Source of the DNA: Xylophilus rhododendri
GTDB taxonomy: Bacteria; Pseudomonadota; Gammaproteobacteria; Burkholderiales; Burkholderiaceae_C
Reading direction: 5' to 3'
DNA length: 64,000 bases
Assembly: GCF_009906855.1 (NCBI RefSeq)
Contig: NZ_CP047650.1
Span: 930,001-994,000 of the forward strand
Made by a program: the position numbers and the translations under genes. Positions 36,152 to 49,143 of the stretch are shown in pieces (within the stretch, counting starts at the first letter, position 1; each line of letters opens with the position of its first letter). Below the pieces are notes generated by a model. That model saw only the letters and a program-made list of their open reading frames with translations, did not search any database and was not told where the DNA came from.

Positions 36152-36724
36152 GTGATTCAGCTACCGATATCCGCCGTGCATTCCGGCCCCGACGCGCCCT
36201 CCGAATGGATCCTGCGCTGGTCCCCCCTGGTGCCGCCCGGCGCCCGCCTGCTCGACCTGGCCTGCGGCGCCGGCCGGCACCTGCGCTGGTTCGCCGGGCG
36301 CGGGGTGCAGACGCTGGGCGTGGACCGTTCGCCCGAGGCCGTGCAGGCCGCCCAGGCCTGCGGCGAAGGCCTGCTGGCCGACCTGGAGAACGCGCCCTGG
36401 CCGCTGCCGGGCCGGCGCTTCGACGCCGTCGTCGTCACCAACTACCTGCACCGGCCGCTGCTGCCGCGCATCGTCGAGAGCCTGGCGCCCGGCGGCCTGC
36501 TGCTCTACGAGACCTTCGCCCTCGGCCAGGAAACCGTCGGCCGCCCGTCCCGCCCCGAATTCCTGCTGCGGCCCGGCGAGCTGCTGGGCGCCTGCCAGGG
36601 CCTGCATGTGCTCGCTTACGAGGACGGCTGGCTGCCTGCGCCGCGCCGGGTGCAGCGCATCGCCGCGCTGGCCATATCAGACTTCGTCCCGAAAAACACG
36701 GGGCCTTTACACCCACATGGCTAA
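36152..36724 (+). CDS. Class I SAM-dependent methyltransferase
   Basis: 190 residues, GTG start. Motif I LLDLACGAGRHLRWFA and the acidic residue after strand 2 (TLGVDRSPEAV) bind S-adenosylmethionine; motif IV-like FDAVVVTNYLHRPLL follows. Small TehB/Methyltransf_11-like protein of unknown substrate, cytoplasmic. It is divergent from parE and directly upstream of dapA; the dapA promoter may overlap its stop codon (TAAAAT at 36722-36727). Confidence 0.85.
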   Translation: MIQLPISAVHSGPDAPSEWILRWSPLVPPGARLLDLACGAGRHLRWFAGRGVQTLGVDRSPEAVQAAQACGEGLLADLENAPWPLPGRRFDAVVVTNYLHRPLLPRIVESLAPGGLLLYETFALGQETVGRPSRPEFLLRPGELLGACQGLHVLAYEDGWLPAPRRVQRIAALAISDFVPKNTGPLHPHG

Positions 36725-36772
36725 AATCCGCCGTTTCGCTCTCCGTCCTCCCCAGAAGGCCAACCCGCGCAC

Positions 36773-37669
36773 ATGAGCTCATCTCCAGGCACCCTCACCG
36801 GCAGCATCGTGGCGCTCGTCACGCCCATGCACGAAGACGGCAGCGTCGACTATCCCGCCCTGCGCAAACTGATCGACTGGCATATCGCCGAGGGCACGGA
36901 CTGCATCGGCGTGGTCGGCACCACCGGCGAATCGCCCACGGTCGATGTCGAGGAACACTGCGAGATCATCCGCGTGTCGGTGGAACAGTCCGCCGGGCGT
37001 GTGCCCATCATGGCCGGCTGCGGCGCCAACTCCACCCGCGAGGCGATTGAGCTGGCGAAGTTCGCCAAGGGCGTGGGCGCCGACAGCCAGCTGCAGGTCG
37101 TGCCCTACTACAACAAGCCGACGCAGGAAGGCCAGTACCAGCACTTCAAGGCGATCGCCGAAGCCGTCGGCGACCTGCCCACCGTGCTCTACAACGTGCC
37201 CGGCCGCTCGGTGGCCGATATGCAGCACGACACGGTGCTGCGTCTGGCCCAGGTGCCCGGCATCATCGGCATCAAGGAAGCCACCGGCAACATCGAACGC
37301 GCCCAGTGGCTGATCCGCGACCTGCCCAAGTCCTTCGCCGTGTATTCCGGCGACGACCCGACCGCCGTGGCCCTGATGCTGTGCGGCGGCCAGGGCAACA
37401 TCAGCGTGACCGCCAACGTGGCGCCGCGCCTGATGCACGAGCTGTGCATGGCCGCCGTGGCCGGCGATGCCCGCCGCGCGATGGAGATCCAGTTCAAGCT
37501 GATGCCGCTGCACAAGCAGCTCTTCGTCGAGGCCAACCCGATCCCGGTCAAGTGGGCGATGCAGCGCCTGGGCCTGTGCGGCGCCACCATGCGCCTGCCG
37601 ATGACGCCGCTGTCCTCGGGCAATGAACCTGTGGTCGAGCAGGCACTCCAAGCCTGCGGCCTGCTGTAA
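36773..37669 (+). CDS. dapA: 4-hydroxy-tetrahydrodipicolinate synthase
   Basis: 298 residues, normal length. It condenses pyruvate with aspartate semialdehyde, the first committed step toward diaminopimelate and lysine. Motifs: GTTGESPTV (substrate loop), Tyr in [12 protein letters not shown] and VLYNVPGRS, the Schiff-base Lys in [16 protein letters not shown] precedes the ATG. It is followed 48 bases later by bamC, a neighbour pair also known in other proteobacteria. Confidence 0.97.
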   Translation: MSSSPGTLTGSIVALVTPMHEDGSVDYPALRKLIDWHIAEGTDCIGVVGTTGESPTVDVEEHCEIIRVSVEQSAGRVPIMAGCGANSTREAIELAKFAKGVGADSQLQVVPYYNKPTQEGQYQHFKAIAEAVGDLPTVLYNVPGRSVADMQHDTVLRLAQVPGIIGIKEATGNIERAQWLIRDLPKSFAVYSGDDPTAVALMLCGGQGNISVTANVAPRLMHELCMAAVAGDARRAMEIQFKLMPLHKQLFVEANPIPVKWAMQRLGLCGATMRLPMTPLSSGNEPVVEQALQACGLL

Positions 37670-37717
37670 GCGGTGCTCCTGCGCCGATTGCTTTCCGATC
37701 CAAAGAAGGATTTTTCC

Positions 37718-38839
37718 GTGACCCGTTCTGCATCCGCGACCGCCGTGGCCGCACGCCTGGCCTGCCTCGGCCTGGTCTTCGCCCTGTCGGCCTGCTCCGT
37801 CTTCGACAACGAAAAGATCAACTACAAGAGCGCCAAGCGCGCATCGCCCACGCTGGAGGTGCCGCCCGACCTGACCCAGCTGACCCGCGACACCCGCTAC
37901 GTGGTGCCCGCCGGCGCCACCGCCTCGGCCGCCGGCTACGACGCGGCCCAGGCCGTGGCCTCGCCCACCGCCGAGACCGCGCCCACCAGCCTGGGCGACA
38001 CCCGGATCGAACGCGACGGCAACACCCGCTGGCTGGTCATCAAGCGTCCGGCCGACAAGCTCTGGGATCCCACGCGCGACTTCTGGACCGAGAACGGCTT
38101 TCTGCTGACCATCGACCAGGCCAAGCTCGGCATCATGGAAACCGACTGGGCCGAAAACCGCGCCAAGCTGCCGCAGGACTTCATCCGCCAGACCCTGGGC
38201 AAGCTGATCGACTCGATCTACTCCACCAGCGAACGCGACAAGTTCCGCACCCGCATGGAACGCCGCGCCGACGGCTCCACCGAGATCTACATCAGCCACC
38301 GCGGCATGCAGGAGGTCTACTCCGACAAGGCACAGAAGGACCAGACCGTCTGGCAGCCGCGCCCGACCGATCCGGAGCTGGAAGCCGAGATGCTGCGCCG
38401 CCTGATGGTCAAGCTCGGCGGCGCCAACGAGGTGCAGTCCAAGCAGGCGATGGCCGCGGCCGTGGCCGTGCCCACCGTCGCCACCATCGGCAATGTCGGC
38501 GGCGCGCCGGTGGTGCTGCTCAACGAAAGCTTCGACCGCGCCTGGCGCCGTGTCGGCCTGACGCTGGACCGCACCGGCTTCACCGTCGAGGACCGCGACC
38601 GCAGCCAGGGCGTGTACTTCGTGCGCTACGTGGCCCCCAACCCGGACCGCAAGGACCAGAGCTTCCTGGGCAAGATCTTCAACCGCAACCCGGATGCCCA
38701 GGCACCGGTGCGCTACCGCATCACGGTCAAGACCGAAGGCACGGCGACCACCGTGTCGGTGCTGGGCGAAGGCGGCTCGCCGGCCCTGCCGGCGGATGCC
38801 GAGCGCATCGTCCGGGTCATGGCCGACGACCTGAAGTAA
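37718..38839 (+). CDS. bamC: Outer-membrane assembly lipoprotein BamC
   Basis: 373 residues from GTG 37718, supported by AAGGA eight bases upstream. Signal peptide with lipobox LSAC; the extended segment after it (YKSAKRASPTLEVPPDL) is the conserved part that contacts BamD. Two helix-grip domains follow (about 110-220 and 265-373). BamC is an accessory lipoprotein of the BAM complex, which inserts beta-barrels into the outer membrane. An upstream start at 37673 would put 15 extra residues before the signal peptide and is rejected. Confidence 0.92.
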   Translation: MTRSASATAVAARLACLGLVFALSACSVFDNEKINYKSAKRASPTLEVPPDLTQLTRDTRYVVPAGATASAAGYDAAQAVASPTAETAPTSLGDTRIERDGNTRWLVIKRPADKLWDPTRDFWTENGFLLTIDQAKLGIMETDWAENRAKLPQDFIRQTLGKLIDSIYSTSERDKFRTRMERRADGSTEIYISHRGMQEVYSDKAQKDQTVWQPRPTDPELEAEMLRRLMVKLGGANEVQSKQAMAAAVAVPTVATIGNVGGAPVVLLNESFDRAWRRVGLTLDRTGFTVEDRDRSQGVYFVRYVAPNPDRKDQSFLGKIFNRNPDAQAPVRYRITVKTEGTATTVSVLGEGGSPALPADAERIVRVMADDLK

Positions 38840-38841
38840 AC

Positions 38842-38928
38842 ATGGCCCCTCGGCTCGCCACTTCGTGTGCTTCGCCATCCCCCAAGGGGAAGGCGCGGCC
38901 CGCCTTGGGGCGGCCCGGCGGCGGCCGC
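38842..38928 (+). repeat. Structured intergenic element between bamC and the MBL gene
   Basis: GC-rich, non-coding segment with a strong inverted repeat: ccccaagg (38880-38887) pairs with ccttgggg (38903-38910), and aaggcg (38890-38895) with cgcctt (38901-38906). The phrase cacttcgtgtgcttcgcc and the ccaagggg hairpin resemble a dispersed intergenic element I associate with Comamonadaceae genomes. Only this one copy was noticed in the window. Confidence 0.5.
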
Positions 38929-38932
38929 TGAC

Positions 38933-39709
38933 ATGCTCCGGTTTCGCAACCTGGGCAGCGGCAGCTCAGGCAATGCCACTTTGGTCGAAGGCAGCAGCGG
39001 CCTGTCGACCAGCCGCCTGCTGATCGACTGCGGCCTGGGCATCCGGGTGCTGGAAAAACGGCTGGCCCTGGCAGGGCTGGCCTGGGGCGACATCGACGCC
39101 CTCTTCATCACCCACGAGCATTCCGACCATATCGGCTGCGCCCAGCAGGTGGCGCTGCGCCACCGCATTCCGGTGTGGATGAGCGGCGGCACCTTCCAGG
39201 CCATCGGCGAGCCGGATTTCGACGGCCTGTTGAACCTGGCGCACGACCTGCAGACGGTGGCCCTCGGCGGCTTCGAGTTCCGCCCCTTCACCGTGCCGCA
39301 CGATGCGCGCGAGCCGCTGCAGCTGCGCTGCTCCGACGGCGCCCGCCACCTGGGCGTGGCCACCGACCTGGGCCATGTGAGCGGCCATGTGACGGCGCAG
39401 CTGCAGGGCTGCCATGCCCTGATGCTGGAATCCAACCACGATCCCGAGCTGCTGGCCTTGTCGCGTTATCCGGACTTCCTCAAGCGCCGGGTCAGCGGCC
39501 GGCTCGGCCACCTGGCCAACCATGCGGCGGCCGAGCTGGCGCGGACGCTGCGCCATCCCGGCCTGGGCTGCGTGGTGGCGGCGCACCTGAGCGAGCGCAA
39601 CAACCTGCCCGAGCTGGCACGCGCCGGCCTCGCGGCCGCGCTCGAATGGCAGCCGGAGCAGATCATCGTGGCCGACCCCCGCCACGGCACGGACTGGCTG
39701 CCGGTCTGA
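38933..39709 (+). CDS. MBL-fold metallohydrolase (YycJ-like)
   Basis: 258 residues. N-terminal LRFRNLGSGSSGNATLVEG is typical of the YycJ/WalJ branch. Metal-binding HxHxDH is in FITHEHSDHIG, with further ligands in VPHDA and HVSGH...LMLESNHD. Members are two-metal nucleases or phosphodiesterases; YycJ has 5' exonuclease activity in some bacteria. The exact substrate is not predictable. ATG 38933 starts four bases after the structured intergenic element; no clear Shine-Dalgarno. Confidence 0.88.
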   Translation: MLRFRNLGSGSSGNATLVEGSSGLSTSRLLIDCGLGIRVLEKRLALAGLAWGDIDALFITHEHSDHIGCAQQVALRHRIPVWMSGGTFQAIGEPDFDGLLNLAHDLQTVALGGFEFRPFTVPHDAREPLQLRCSDGARHLGVATDLGHVSGHVTAQLQGCHALMLESNHDPELLALSRYPDFLKRRVSGRLGHLANHAAAELARTLRHPGLGCVVAAHLSERNNLPELARAGLAAALEWQPEQIIVADPRHGTDWLPV

Positions 39710-39711
39710 CA

Positions 39712-39740
39712 TAAAAAAAGCCACCGCGTTCGGTGGCTTC
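39712..39740 (-). terminator. Bidirectional terminator between the MBL gene and the small lipoprotein
   Basis: Arms gccaccg (39720-39726) and cggtggc (39731-39737) with a 4-base loop. On the reverse strand the stem extends by AA/TT and is followed by a run of seven T, so it ends the reverse-strand gene; it can also work for the plus-strand gene ending at 39709. Confidence 0.85.
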
Positions 39741-39770
39741 TTGCTGGCAGGCCGGTGACCCGGCCCTCAC

Positions 39771-40127
39771 TCACTTCTTGGCGGCTTCGGCGGCGGCGTC
39801 CGCGGCCTTCTTGGCCTGGTCGGCCGAGTCCGATGTGCCGTTGCCCGGAGCGGTCGCGCTGCCGGCCGTGCCCGATGCGCCGGGCGTGCCCGAGGTGCTG
39901 CTGCTGTCGGGCGTGGTCGTGCTCGGCGAGGCGGACATCGCGCCGCCCGGTGCCGGGGTGGCTTCGGTGGCGGGTGCTGCAGGTGCCGGCGCCATCGGAG
40001 CCGCGGCGGCCGGTGCTTCGGCGGGTGCCGGTGCGGGCACCGGAGCCGGCGCGACTTCTTCCTTCTTGCCGCAGGCGGCCAGGGCCACGGCGGCCACCAG
40101 GGATGCGAGAACAACGTACTTCTTCAT
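39771..40127 (-). CDS. Small Ala/Pro/Thr-rich lipoprotein
   Basis: 118 residues. Signal peptide MKKYVVLASLVAAVALAAC with lipobox LAAC, then GKKEEV and a long low-complexity Pro-Ala region (about 25-60), a Ser/Thr/Gly-rich region and a C-terminal Ala/Lys helix (SADQAKKAADAAAEAAKK). No catalytic motif. Likely a periplasm-facing, flexible lipoprotein; Ala/Lys-rich tails of this kind can touch peptidoglycan, but that is speculation here. Confidence 0.8.
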   Translation of the reverse strand: MKKYVVLASLVAAVALAACGKKEEVAPAPVPAPAPAEAPAAAAPMAPAPAAPATEATPAPGGAMSASPSTTTPDSSSTSGTPGASGTAGSATAPGNGTSDSADQAKKAADAAAEAAKK

Positions 40128-40245
40128 AGCGATACTTCCTTTGGATGGAATGGAATCGACGAACACGACTGGCATCCGACACGCGGCAATGCGTTTGCGT
40201 TGGGATGGGGGCCGCGCGGCCGGCCCGTCAGGACCGGGCGAATCG

Positions 40246-40251
40246 ATTATA
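40246..40251 (-). promoter_or_regulatory. Consensus -10 box upstream of the small lipoprotein gene
   Basis: Perfect TATAAT on the reverse strand (attata on the plus strand), about 119 bases before ATG 40127. The expected -35 position reads GGGGCA, so the -35 is weak or absent. Confidence 0.4.
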
Positions 40252-40318
40252 GGAACGCACTCCCAGCGTGCCCCAGGCGCCGACAGGGCATGCAACCAAA
40301 GGCTTCGAAGCCGGCCGG

Positions 40319-41470
40319 TCAGTCGTTGTGGGCCCAGCCGGCGATGCACCAGGAGCGCAGCAGTTCGCGGGCATCCTCGCTGGCGCCGGCCAGCGCCGCG
40401 TCGTCCAGCAGGCGTTTATCGGCCAGCTGGCGCATCAGGCGCGCGTCGCGGCCGGCGGCACGGTAGCTCTCGCCGTTGATGAAGATGTGGCGCTCGTCGT
40501 AGAGCATGCGGGTGCGGCGGTCCAGGCGCAGGCGAGTCAGCGGGATGTCGTCCTCCTCCTCGTCGAAGCCCTCGATCTCGTCGAACCAGACGTTGGCCTT
40601 GGGTTCGGTGAGGTACTCGCCCATGGCGCGCGGCAGGGCGTCGCGGTCCTTCAGCAGGCGTTCGACCGCGGTGGCGGCGAAATCGACCAGGGCCTGCGGC
40701 ATGGCGGCCGGCTGGCCGCTGGCGGCCGCGCCGGCATCGCCGTAGAGCTTGCCCGGGGCGTCTTCATCGACCGCGTCCTCGGCCAGGCGCTGCAGCATCT
40801 CCTGCGCCAGCTCGTCCTGGCGCGGTGCGCGAAAGCCGATGGAGCAGGTGATGCAGTCGCCGCCCACGGCCACGCCTTCATGGGCGTAGCGCGGGGGCAG
40901 GTAGAGCATGTCGCCGGGCTCCAGCAGGTATTCCTGCTCGGGCTGGAAATCGGCCAGGATCTTCAGCGGCATGCCTTCCTGCAGTTCCAGGTTCTTCTGC
41001 CGGCCGATGCGCCAGCGGCGCTGGCCGGAGGTCTGCAGCAGGAAGACGTCGTAGCTGTCGAAATGCGGGCCCACGCCGCCGCCGTCGCTGGCGTAGCTGA
41101 CCATCAGGTCGTCCAGGCGCGCATCGGGCAGGAAACGGAAACGCGAGAGCAGCCGGTGGGCCGCGTCGTCGTGCAGGTCCACGCCCTGCACCAGCAGGGT
41201 CCAGCCGGGCTGGTTCAGGGCCGGCAGCGCGCGGCGCGCCACCGGGCCGTGGCGCATCTGCCAGTCGCCGCCGTCCTGGCGGATCAGGCGGGATTCGACG
41301 TCTTCGTCGGCGGCCAGCGCGAAGAGCTGGGCGCGCGAGGGTGTCGCCTTCAGGGCCTCGGCATCGAATGCCTGGCGCACCAGCAGGGGTTTCCTCTGCC
41401 AGTGGCGCTGCATGAAGGTCTGGGCAGAGAGGCCGCCCAGCAGGGCCAGGGGCGTGGAGATATCGGTCAT
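40319..41470 (-). CDS. JmjC/cupin ribosomal oxygenase (RoxA/YcfD-like)
   Basis: 383 residues from ATG 41470. A cupin/JmjC fold with iron ligands in GPHFDSYDVFLLQ (HxD) and YAHEGVAVGG (distal His), and ROX-type PGDMLYLPPRYAHEG. It is followed by a helical dimerisation region and a winged-helix-like C-terminus, as in E. coli YcfD. YcfD hydroxylates an Arg of ribosomal protein L16 using Fe(II) and 2-oxoglutarate; this protein is likely its counterpart. It is divergent from the SlyD-like gene with 37 bases between starts, so promoters must overlap. Confidence 0.85.
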   Translation of the reverse strand: MTDISTPLALLGGLSAQTFMQRHWQRKPLLVRQAFDAEALKATPSRAQLFALAADEDVESRLIRQDGGDWQMRHGPVARRALPALNQPGWTLLVQGVDLHDDAAHRLLSRFRFLPDARLDDLMVSYASDGGGVGPHFDSYDVFLLQTSGQRRWRIGRQKNLELQEGMPLKILADFQPEQEYLLEPGDMLYLPPRYAHEGVAVGGDCITCSIGFRAPRQDELAQEMLQRLAEDAVDEDAPGKLYGDAGAAASGQPAAMPQALVDFAATAVERLLKDRDALPRAMGEYLTEPKANVWFDEIEGFDEEEDDIPLTRLRLDRRTRMLYDERHIFINGESYRAAGRDARLMRQLADKRLLDDAALAGASEDARELLRSWCIAGWAHND

Positions 41471-41507
41471 GAAAAGCCAGTCGGTCGAACTGCGACAATT
41501 CTCCCCC

Positions 41508-42032
41508 ATGGACATTACCCCCCAATGCGTGGTCGCGCTGACCTGGCGCCTGACCGATACCCTGGGCGAAGAGCTGGATGTGCTCGACAGCCCCGTCGAA
41601 TTCCTGATCGGCGGCGACGACCTGCTCGAAAAACTCGAAGAGGTGCTGCAAGGCCACAAGGCCGGCGACCTGGTCGAGCTGCAGCTGGAGCCCGAGCAGG
41701 CCTTCGGCGACTACGACGACCAGAAGCTCTTCCTGGAGCCGCGCAAGCTCTTCCCCGCAGGCATCGAGGAAGGCATGACCTTCGAGGGCAGCGCCCTTCC
41801 CCCGGGCATGGATCCGCCGCCGCCGGCCGACCTGTTCTACACCGTCACCGATCTCTATCCGGACCATGTGGTGCTGGACGGCAACCATCCCCTGGCCGGC
41901 ATCGCCCTGCGTATCCACATGAAGGTGGAAGCGGTGCGCGAGGCCACCGAGGACGAGATCGGCAAGGGCAGCGCCGGCACCGGTTTCTTCAAGGTGCAGC
42001 CGGCGGCGCCGGGCGGCAATCTGCTGCACTGA
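41508..42032 (+). CDS. FKBP-type peptidyl-prolyl isomerase, SlyD-like
   Basis: 174 residues. FKBP core with a flap (LDSPVEFLIGGDDLLEKLEEVL), an IF-domain insertion (EPEQAFGDYDDQKLFLEPRKLFP) and return to the core (VVLDGNHPLAGIALRIHMKVEAVREAT). The His-rich metal-binding tail of E. coli SlyD is missing; the C-terminus is short (PAAPGGNLLH). It assists folding by Xaa-Pro isomerisation and holdase action in the cytoplasm. Confidence 0.9.
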   Translation: MDITPQCVVALTWRLTDTLGEELDVLDSPVEFLIGGDDLLEKLEEVLQGHKAGDLVELQLEPEQAFGDYDDQKLFLEPRKLFPAGIEEGMTFEGSALPPGMDPPPPADLFYTVTDLYPDHVVLDGNHPLAGIALRIHMKVEAVREATEDEIGKGSAGTGFFKVQPAAPGGNLLH

Positions 42033-42047
42033 ACCTTCCCCAAAAGA

Positions 42048-42077
42048 AAAACGGGCTGCCAGATGGCAGCCCGTTTT
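42048..42077. terminator. Bidirectional terminator between convergent genes
   Basis: A 13-bp perfect stem (42048-42060 with 42065-42077) and loop agat. The stem starts with AAAA and ends with TTTT, so it works for both the SlyD-like gene and the reverse-strand glycine-zipper gene. Confidence 0.92.
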
Positions 42078-42094
42078 GCTTGGCGACAACCCGA

Positions 42095-42622
42095 TCAGAT
42101 GCGTTGCAGCTGGTTGTTCTGGATACGCACCCGGTCGCCGATACGCAGGTCGCCCGGCGAGGGAACGTCGAAGGTGCGCGTGCCGCCGTTCTCCACCTGC
42201 ACCGACACGCGGTAGGTCTGCACCACCGGGCCGCGCTGGTTGCCTTCGAGCGCATTGCCCGCGACCGCGCCGCCCAGCAGGCCGGCACCGGTGGCCAGTG
42301 CACGACCGCCGCCGTGTCCGATCTGGTTGCCCACCACGGCGCCGAGCACGCCGCCGATGATGGCGCCCGCGCCCGAGGGCTGGCGGGCCACTTCGCCCTG
42401 CATCACCTCGATGTTGGCGACACGGCCGTATTCGGTGTAGACCTGGGGCTGCACATAGCCCTGCGGAGCCTGCTGGTACACCGGTGCCTGGTGGTAGACC
42501 GGCGCCGGCTGGTAGACGGGAGCGGGCCGCGCGCCGTAGTACGGGTCGACGGCGCAAGCCGTGAGTGCGAGCACGCTGGCCGATGCTGCGGCGATCGCAA
42601 TGGTGCGGTAGATGTTCTTCAT
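42095..42622 (-). CDS. Glycine-zipper lipoprotein (SlyB/Rcp-like)
   Basis: 175 residues. Lipoprotein signal with lipobox LTAC, a Tyr/Pro/Gln-rich spacer with repeated APVYxQ units (residues 28-62), then a glycine-zipper 2TM domain (about 88-130: GAIIGGVLGAVVGNQIGHG, GLLGGAVAGNALEG) and a C-terminal beta part (YRVSVQVENGGTRTFDV). Such proteins sit in the outer membrane and are often envelope-stress induced. AGGAG lies six bases before ATG 42622. The 183-base upstream gap shows no clear -35/-10 pair. Confidence 0.88.
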   Translation of the reverse strand: MKNIYRTIAIAAASASVLALTACAVDPYYGARPAPVYQPAPVYHQAPVYQQAPQGYVQPQVYTEYGRVANIEVMQGEVARQPSGAGAIIGGVLGAVVGNQIGHGGGRALATGAGLLGGAVAGNALEGNQRGPVVQTYRVSVQVENGGTRTFDVPSPGDLRIGDRVRIQNNQLQRI

Positions 42623-42805
42623 AGCTTGCTCCTGAGGATGAACGCTTGGCGCAATGCGCCGAAACGATTCGTTGAGTAGGCGCCTGGCAGCGGCGGCATG
42701 GACTTGCATACCTGCACTTTTCAGCGTCGGATGCTCAACGCAGCCATGGTAGGAGCTGGCTGACACCCGTGCTGCAAAGTTGCGCAAAGAAAGGTGAAAA
42801 AGCCT

Positions 42806-43261
42806 TCAGCCGCGGCCGGTGGAACCATAACCGCCGGCGCCGCGTTCGGACGCCTCGCCGAACTCCTCCACCACCCGGAAACGCGCCTGCGCCACCGGCA
42901 CGATGACCATCTGCGCGATGCGCTCCATCGGCGCGATGGTGAAGGCCGTGTCGCTGCGGTTCCAGGCGCTGACCATGAGCTGGCCCTGGTAGTCGCTGTC
43001 GATCAGCCCGACCAGGTTGCCCAGCACGATGCCGTGCTTGTGGCCCAGGCCCGAGCGCGGCAGGATCATCGCCGCATAGCCGGCGTCGGACAGGTGGATG
43101 GCGATGCCGGTCGGCACCAGCTGCCAGGCGTTGGGCGCCAGCTCCAGCGGGGCATCCAGGCAGGCGCGCAGGTCCAGGCCGGCGCTGCCGGGGGTGGCGT
43201 AGGCGGGCAGTTGATCCGCCATGCGGGGGTCGATGATCTTGACGTCGATTTGCATGTTCAT
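42806..43261 (-). CDS. dut: dUTP diphosphatase
   Basis: 151 residues, normal for the trimeric dUTPase. All five motifs are visible: [40 protein letters not shown] and [10 protein letters not shown]. It hydrolyses dUTP to dUMP, keeping uracil out of DNA and feeding thymidylate synthesis. Start ATG 43261 overlaps the coaBC stop (ATGA); a second Met two codons later is possible. coaBC-dut order is common in proteobacteria. Confidence 0.96.
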   Translation of the reverse strand: MNMQIDVKIIDPRMADQLPAYATPGSAGLDLRACLDAPLELAPNAWQLVPTGIAIHLSDAGYAAMILPRSGLGHKHGIVLGNLVGLIDSDYQGQLMVSAWNRSDTAFTIAPMERIAQMVIVPVAQARFRVVEEFGEASERGAGGYGSTGRG

Positions 43262-44487
43262 TCTTTTGTCTTCAGGCGCCGGGCGATCTCCGCCACCAGC
43301 TTGCGCGCCAGCACCAGCTTGGGTGCGCGCTCCAGGGCCTGGAAACCGTGGGCGTCCACCAGCAGGAGTTCGTTGTCGTCGCGGCCGAAGGCCGTCGGGC
43401 CGATGTTGGCGACCAGCAGCGGGATGCCCTTCCTCTGGCGCTTGGCCGTGGCATGGGCCAGCAGGTCATGGCTTTCCGCCGCGAAACCCACGCAGTAGAG
43501 CTGGCCGCTTCGGGCGCGTTCGCCCTGGGCCACCGTCGCCAGGATGTCGGGGTTCTCGACGAACTGCAGCGTGGGCGGCTGGCCGTCCACCGCCTTCTTG
43601 ATCTTGTGGTCGTGGAACTCGGCCGGGCGCCAGTCGGCCACCGCGGCGGCGGCGATGAAGACCGTGGCCCGCTCCGAAGCCTGCAGCGTGGCCGCCAGCA
43701 TCTGCTGGGCCGACTGCACATCGATGCGGCAGACGCCGCGCGGCGTGGCCTGCGCCACCGGCCCGGCGACCAGCGTGACCTCGGCACCGGCCTCGGCCGC
43801 CGCCCGCGCCACCGCGAAACCCATCTTGCCGCTGGAATGGTTGGTCACGCCGCGCACCGGATCGATCGCCTCGAAGGTCGGCCCGGCGGTGATCAGCACA
43901 TGCTGGCCGGCCAGCGGCTTGGGCTGGAAGAAGGAGATGACCTCGGCCAGGATGTCGGCTGGCTCCAGCATGCGGCCGTCGCCGGTCTCGCCGCAGGCCT
44001 GCATGCCGTTGCCCACGCCGAGCGAGACGGCGCCGTCGGCCTGCACCTGCGCCAGGTTGCGCCGGGTGGCGGGATGCACCCACATCTCGCGGTTCATGGC
44101 CGGCGCCAGCAGCAGCGGCACCCGTTCGGCCGGCCGGGCCAGGCAGAGCAGGCTGAGCAGCTCGTCGGTGCGGCCCTGGGCCAGGCGGGCGATGAAGTCG
44201 GCGCTGCAGGGTGCCAGCACGATCGCATCGGCCTCGCGGCCCAGGTGGATGTGCGGCATGCCGTCGGGCGTGCGGCCCACCGAGCCGGCCTCCCACTGCG
44301 AATCGGCCACCGGCCGGCCCGACAGGGCCTGCATGGTCACCGGCGTGATGAACTGCGCCGCCGCCTCGGTCATCACCACCTGCACCGTGGCGCCCGCCCC
44401 GATCAGCAGGCGGCAGAGCTCGGCGGACTTGTAGCAGGCGATGCCGCCCGTCAGGCCGAGCAGGATGTGTTTACCGGAGAGGTCCAT
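43258..44487 (-). CDS. coaBC: Bifunctional phosphopantothenoylcysteine decarboxylase / phosphopantothenate-cysteine ligase
   Basis: 409 residues from ATG 44487 ([20 protein letters not shown]); an upstream in-frame start at 44577 would add an Arg-rich tail and is rejected. The N-terminal flavin domain (CoaC) has PAMNREMW and the active-site Cys motif [13 protein letters not shown]; the C-terminal CoaB has [23 protein letters not shown]. It performs two steps of coenzyme A synthesis from phosphopantothenate. It overlaps dut by ATGA and is divergent from pyrG. Confidence 0.96.
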   Translation of the reverse strand: MDLSGKHILLGLTGGIACYKSAELCRLLIGAGATVQVVMTEAAAQFITPVTMQALSGRPVADSQWEAGSVGRTPDGMPHIHLGREADAIVLAPCSADFIARLAQGRTDELLSLLCLARPAERVPLLLAPAMNREMWVHPATRRNLAQVQADGAVSLGVGNGMQACGETGDGRMLEPADILAEVISFFQPKPLAGQHVLITAGPTFEAIDPVRGVTNHSSGKMGFAVARAAAEAGAEVTLVAGPVAQATPRGVCRIDVQSAQQMLAATLQASERATVFIAAAAVADWRPAEFHDHKIKKAVDGQPPTLQFVENPDILATVAQGERARSGQLYCVGFAAESHDLLAHATAKRQRKGIPLLVANIGPTAFGRDDNELLLVDAHGFQALERAPKLVLARKLVAEIARRLKTKE

Positions 44488-44508
44488 CAGCGGGCGCGGC
44501 GGCCATGA

Positions 44509-47197
<2,689 letters not shown>

Positions 47198-47201
<4 letters not shown>

Positions 47202-47485
47202 GCGCATACCTCATCGCCGACGTGCAGATCACCAACCCGGACCAGTACGACGAGTACAAGAAATGGTCCACGGCGGCCATGCAGGCGCATGGCGCCGAAG
47301 TCTGCGTGCGCGGCGGCGAGATCGTTCCGATGGAAGGCGACTGGACGCCGCAGCGCGTGGTGCTGCTCAAGTTCGGCAGCGTGCCGGCGGCCCGCGCCTT
47401 CTACGATTCGCCGCAGTACGGCAAGGCGCGCGAAGCGCGTGCCGGCGCGGCGGTGATGCGCATGGTGGTGGTAGAGGGCCTGTAG
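47198..47485 (+). CDS. DUF1330 family protein
   Basis: 95 residues, complete DUF1330 ([41 protein letters not shown]). A dimeric ferredoxin-like fold of unknown activity. Its ATG overlaps the kdsA stop (ATGA), so it is made together with KdsA; the position between kdsA and eno suggests a link to central metabolism but does not define a function. Confidence 0.9.
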
Positions 47486-48829
<1,344 letters not shown>

Positions 48830-48852
48830 CAGGCCGCAGCGCCCCAGCCGAC

Positions 48853-49128
48853 ATGGTCAACCGCATCGTTCCCATCGTGCTCATCGCAGTGCTGGCGGCG
48901 CTGCACGCGCAGATGTGGCTGGGGCGCGGCAGCATCCCCAAGGTGGAGGAGCTGCGCGCGCAGATCGCCGAGCAGCAGGCCTCCAACACCCGGGCGCAGG
49001 CGAACAACGAGCGCCTGACCTCCGAGGTCGATGACCTGCGCGAGGGCCTGGACATGGTCGAGGAAAAGGCCCGCTCCGAACTCGGCATGGTGCGGCCCAA
49101 CGAGATCTACGTGCAGATCACCAAGTAG
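48853..49128 (+). CDS. ftsB: Cell division protein FtsB
   Basis: 91 residues. One N-terminal membrane helix (about 4-22, IVPIVLIAVLAALHAQMWLG), then a coiled coil (residues about 30-70, KVEELRAQIAEQQAS...ERLTSEVDDLREG) and the family end EKARSELGMVRPNEIYVQI. It works with FtsL and FtsQ in the divisome. The position right after eno is conserved in many beta- and gammaproteobacteria and supports the call. Confidence 0.93.
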   Translation: MVNRIVPIVLIAVLAALHAQMWLGRGSIPKVEELRAQIAEQQASNTRAQANNERLTSEVDDLREGLDMVEEKARSELGMVRPNEIYVQITK

Positions 49129-49143
49129 GCCCGGAGCGTCGCC

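Noticed and set aside
40301-40312. Palindrome ggcttcgaagcc just after the ribosomal oxygenase gene as a terminator
   Set aside because: The stem is only four base pairs with a 4-base loop and the following sequence has just three T.
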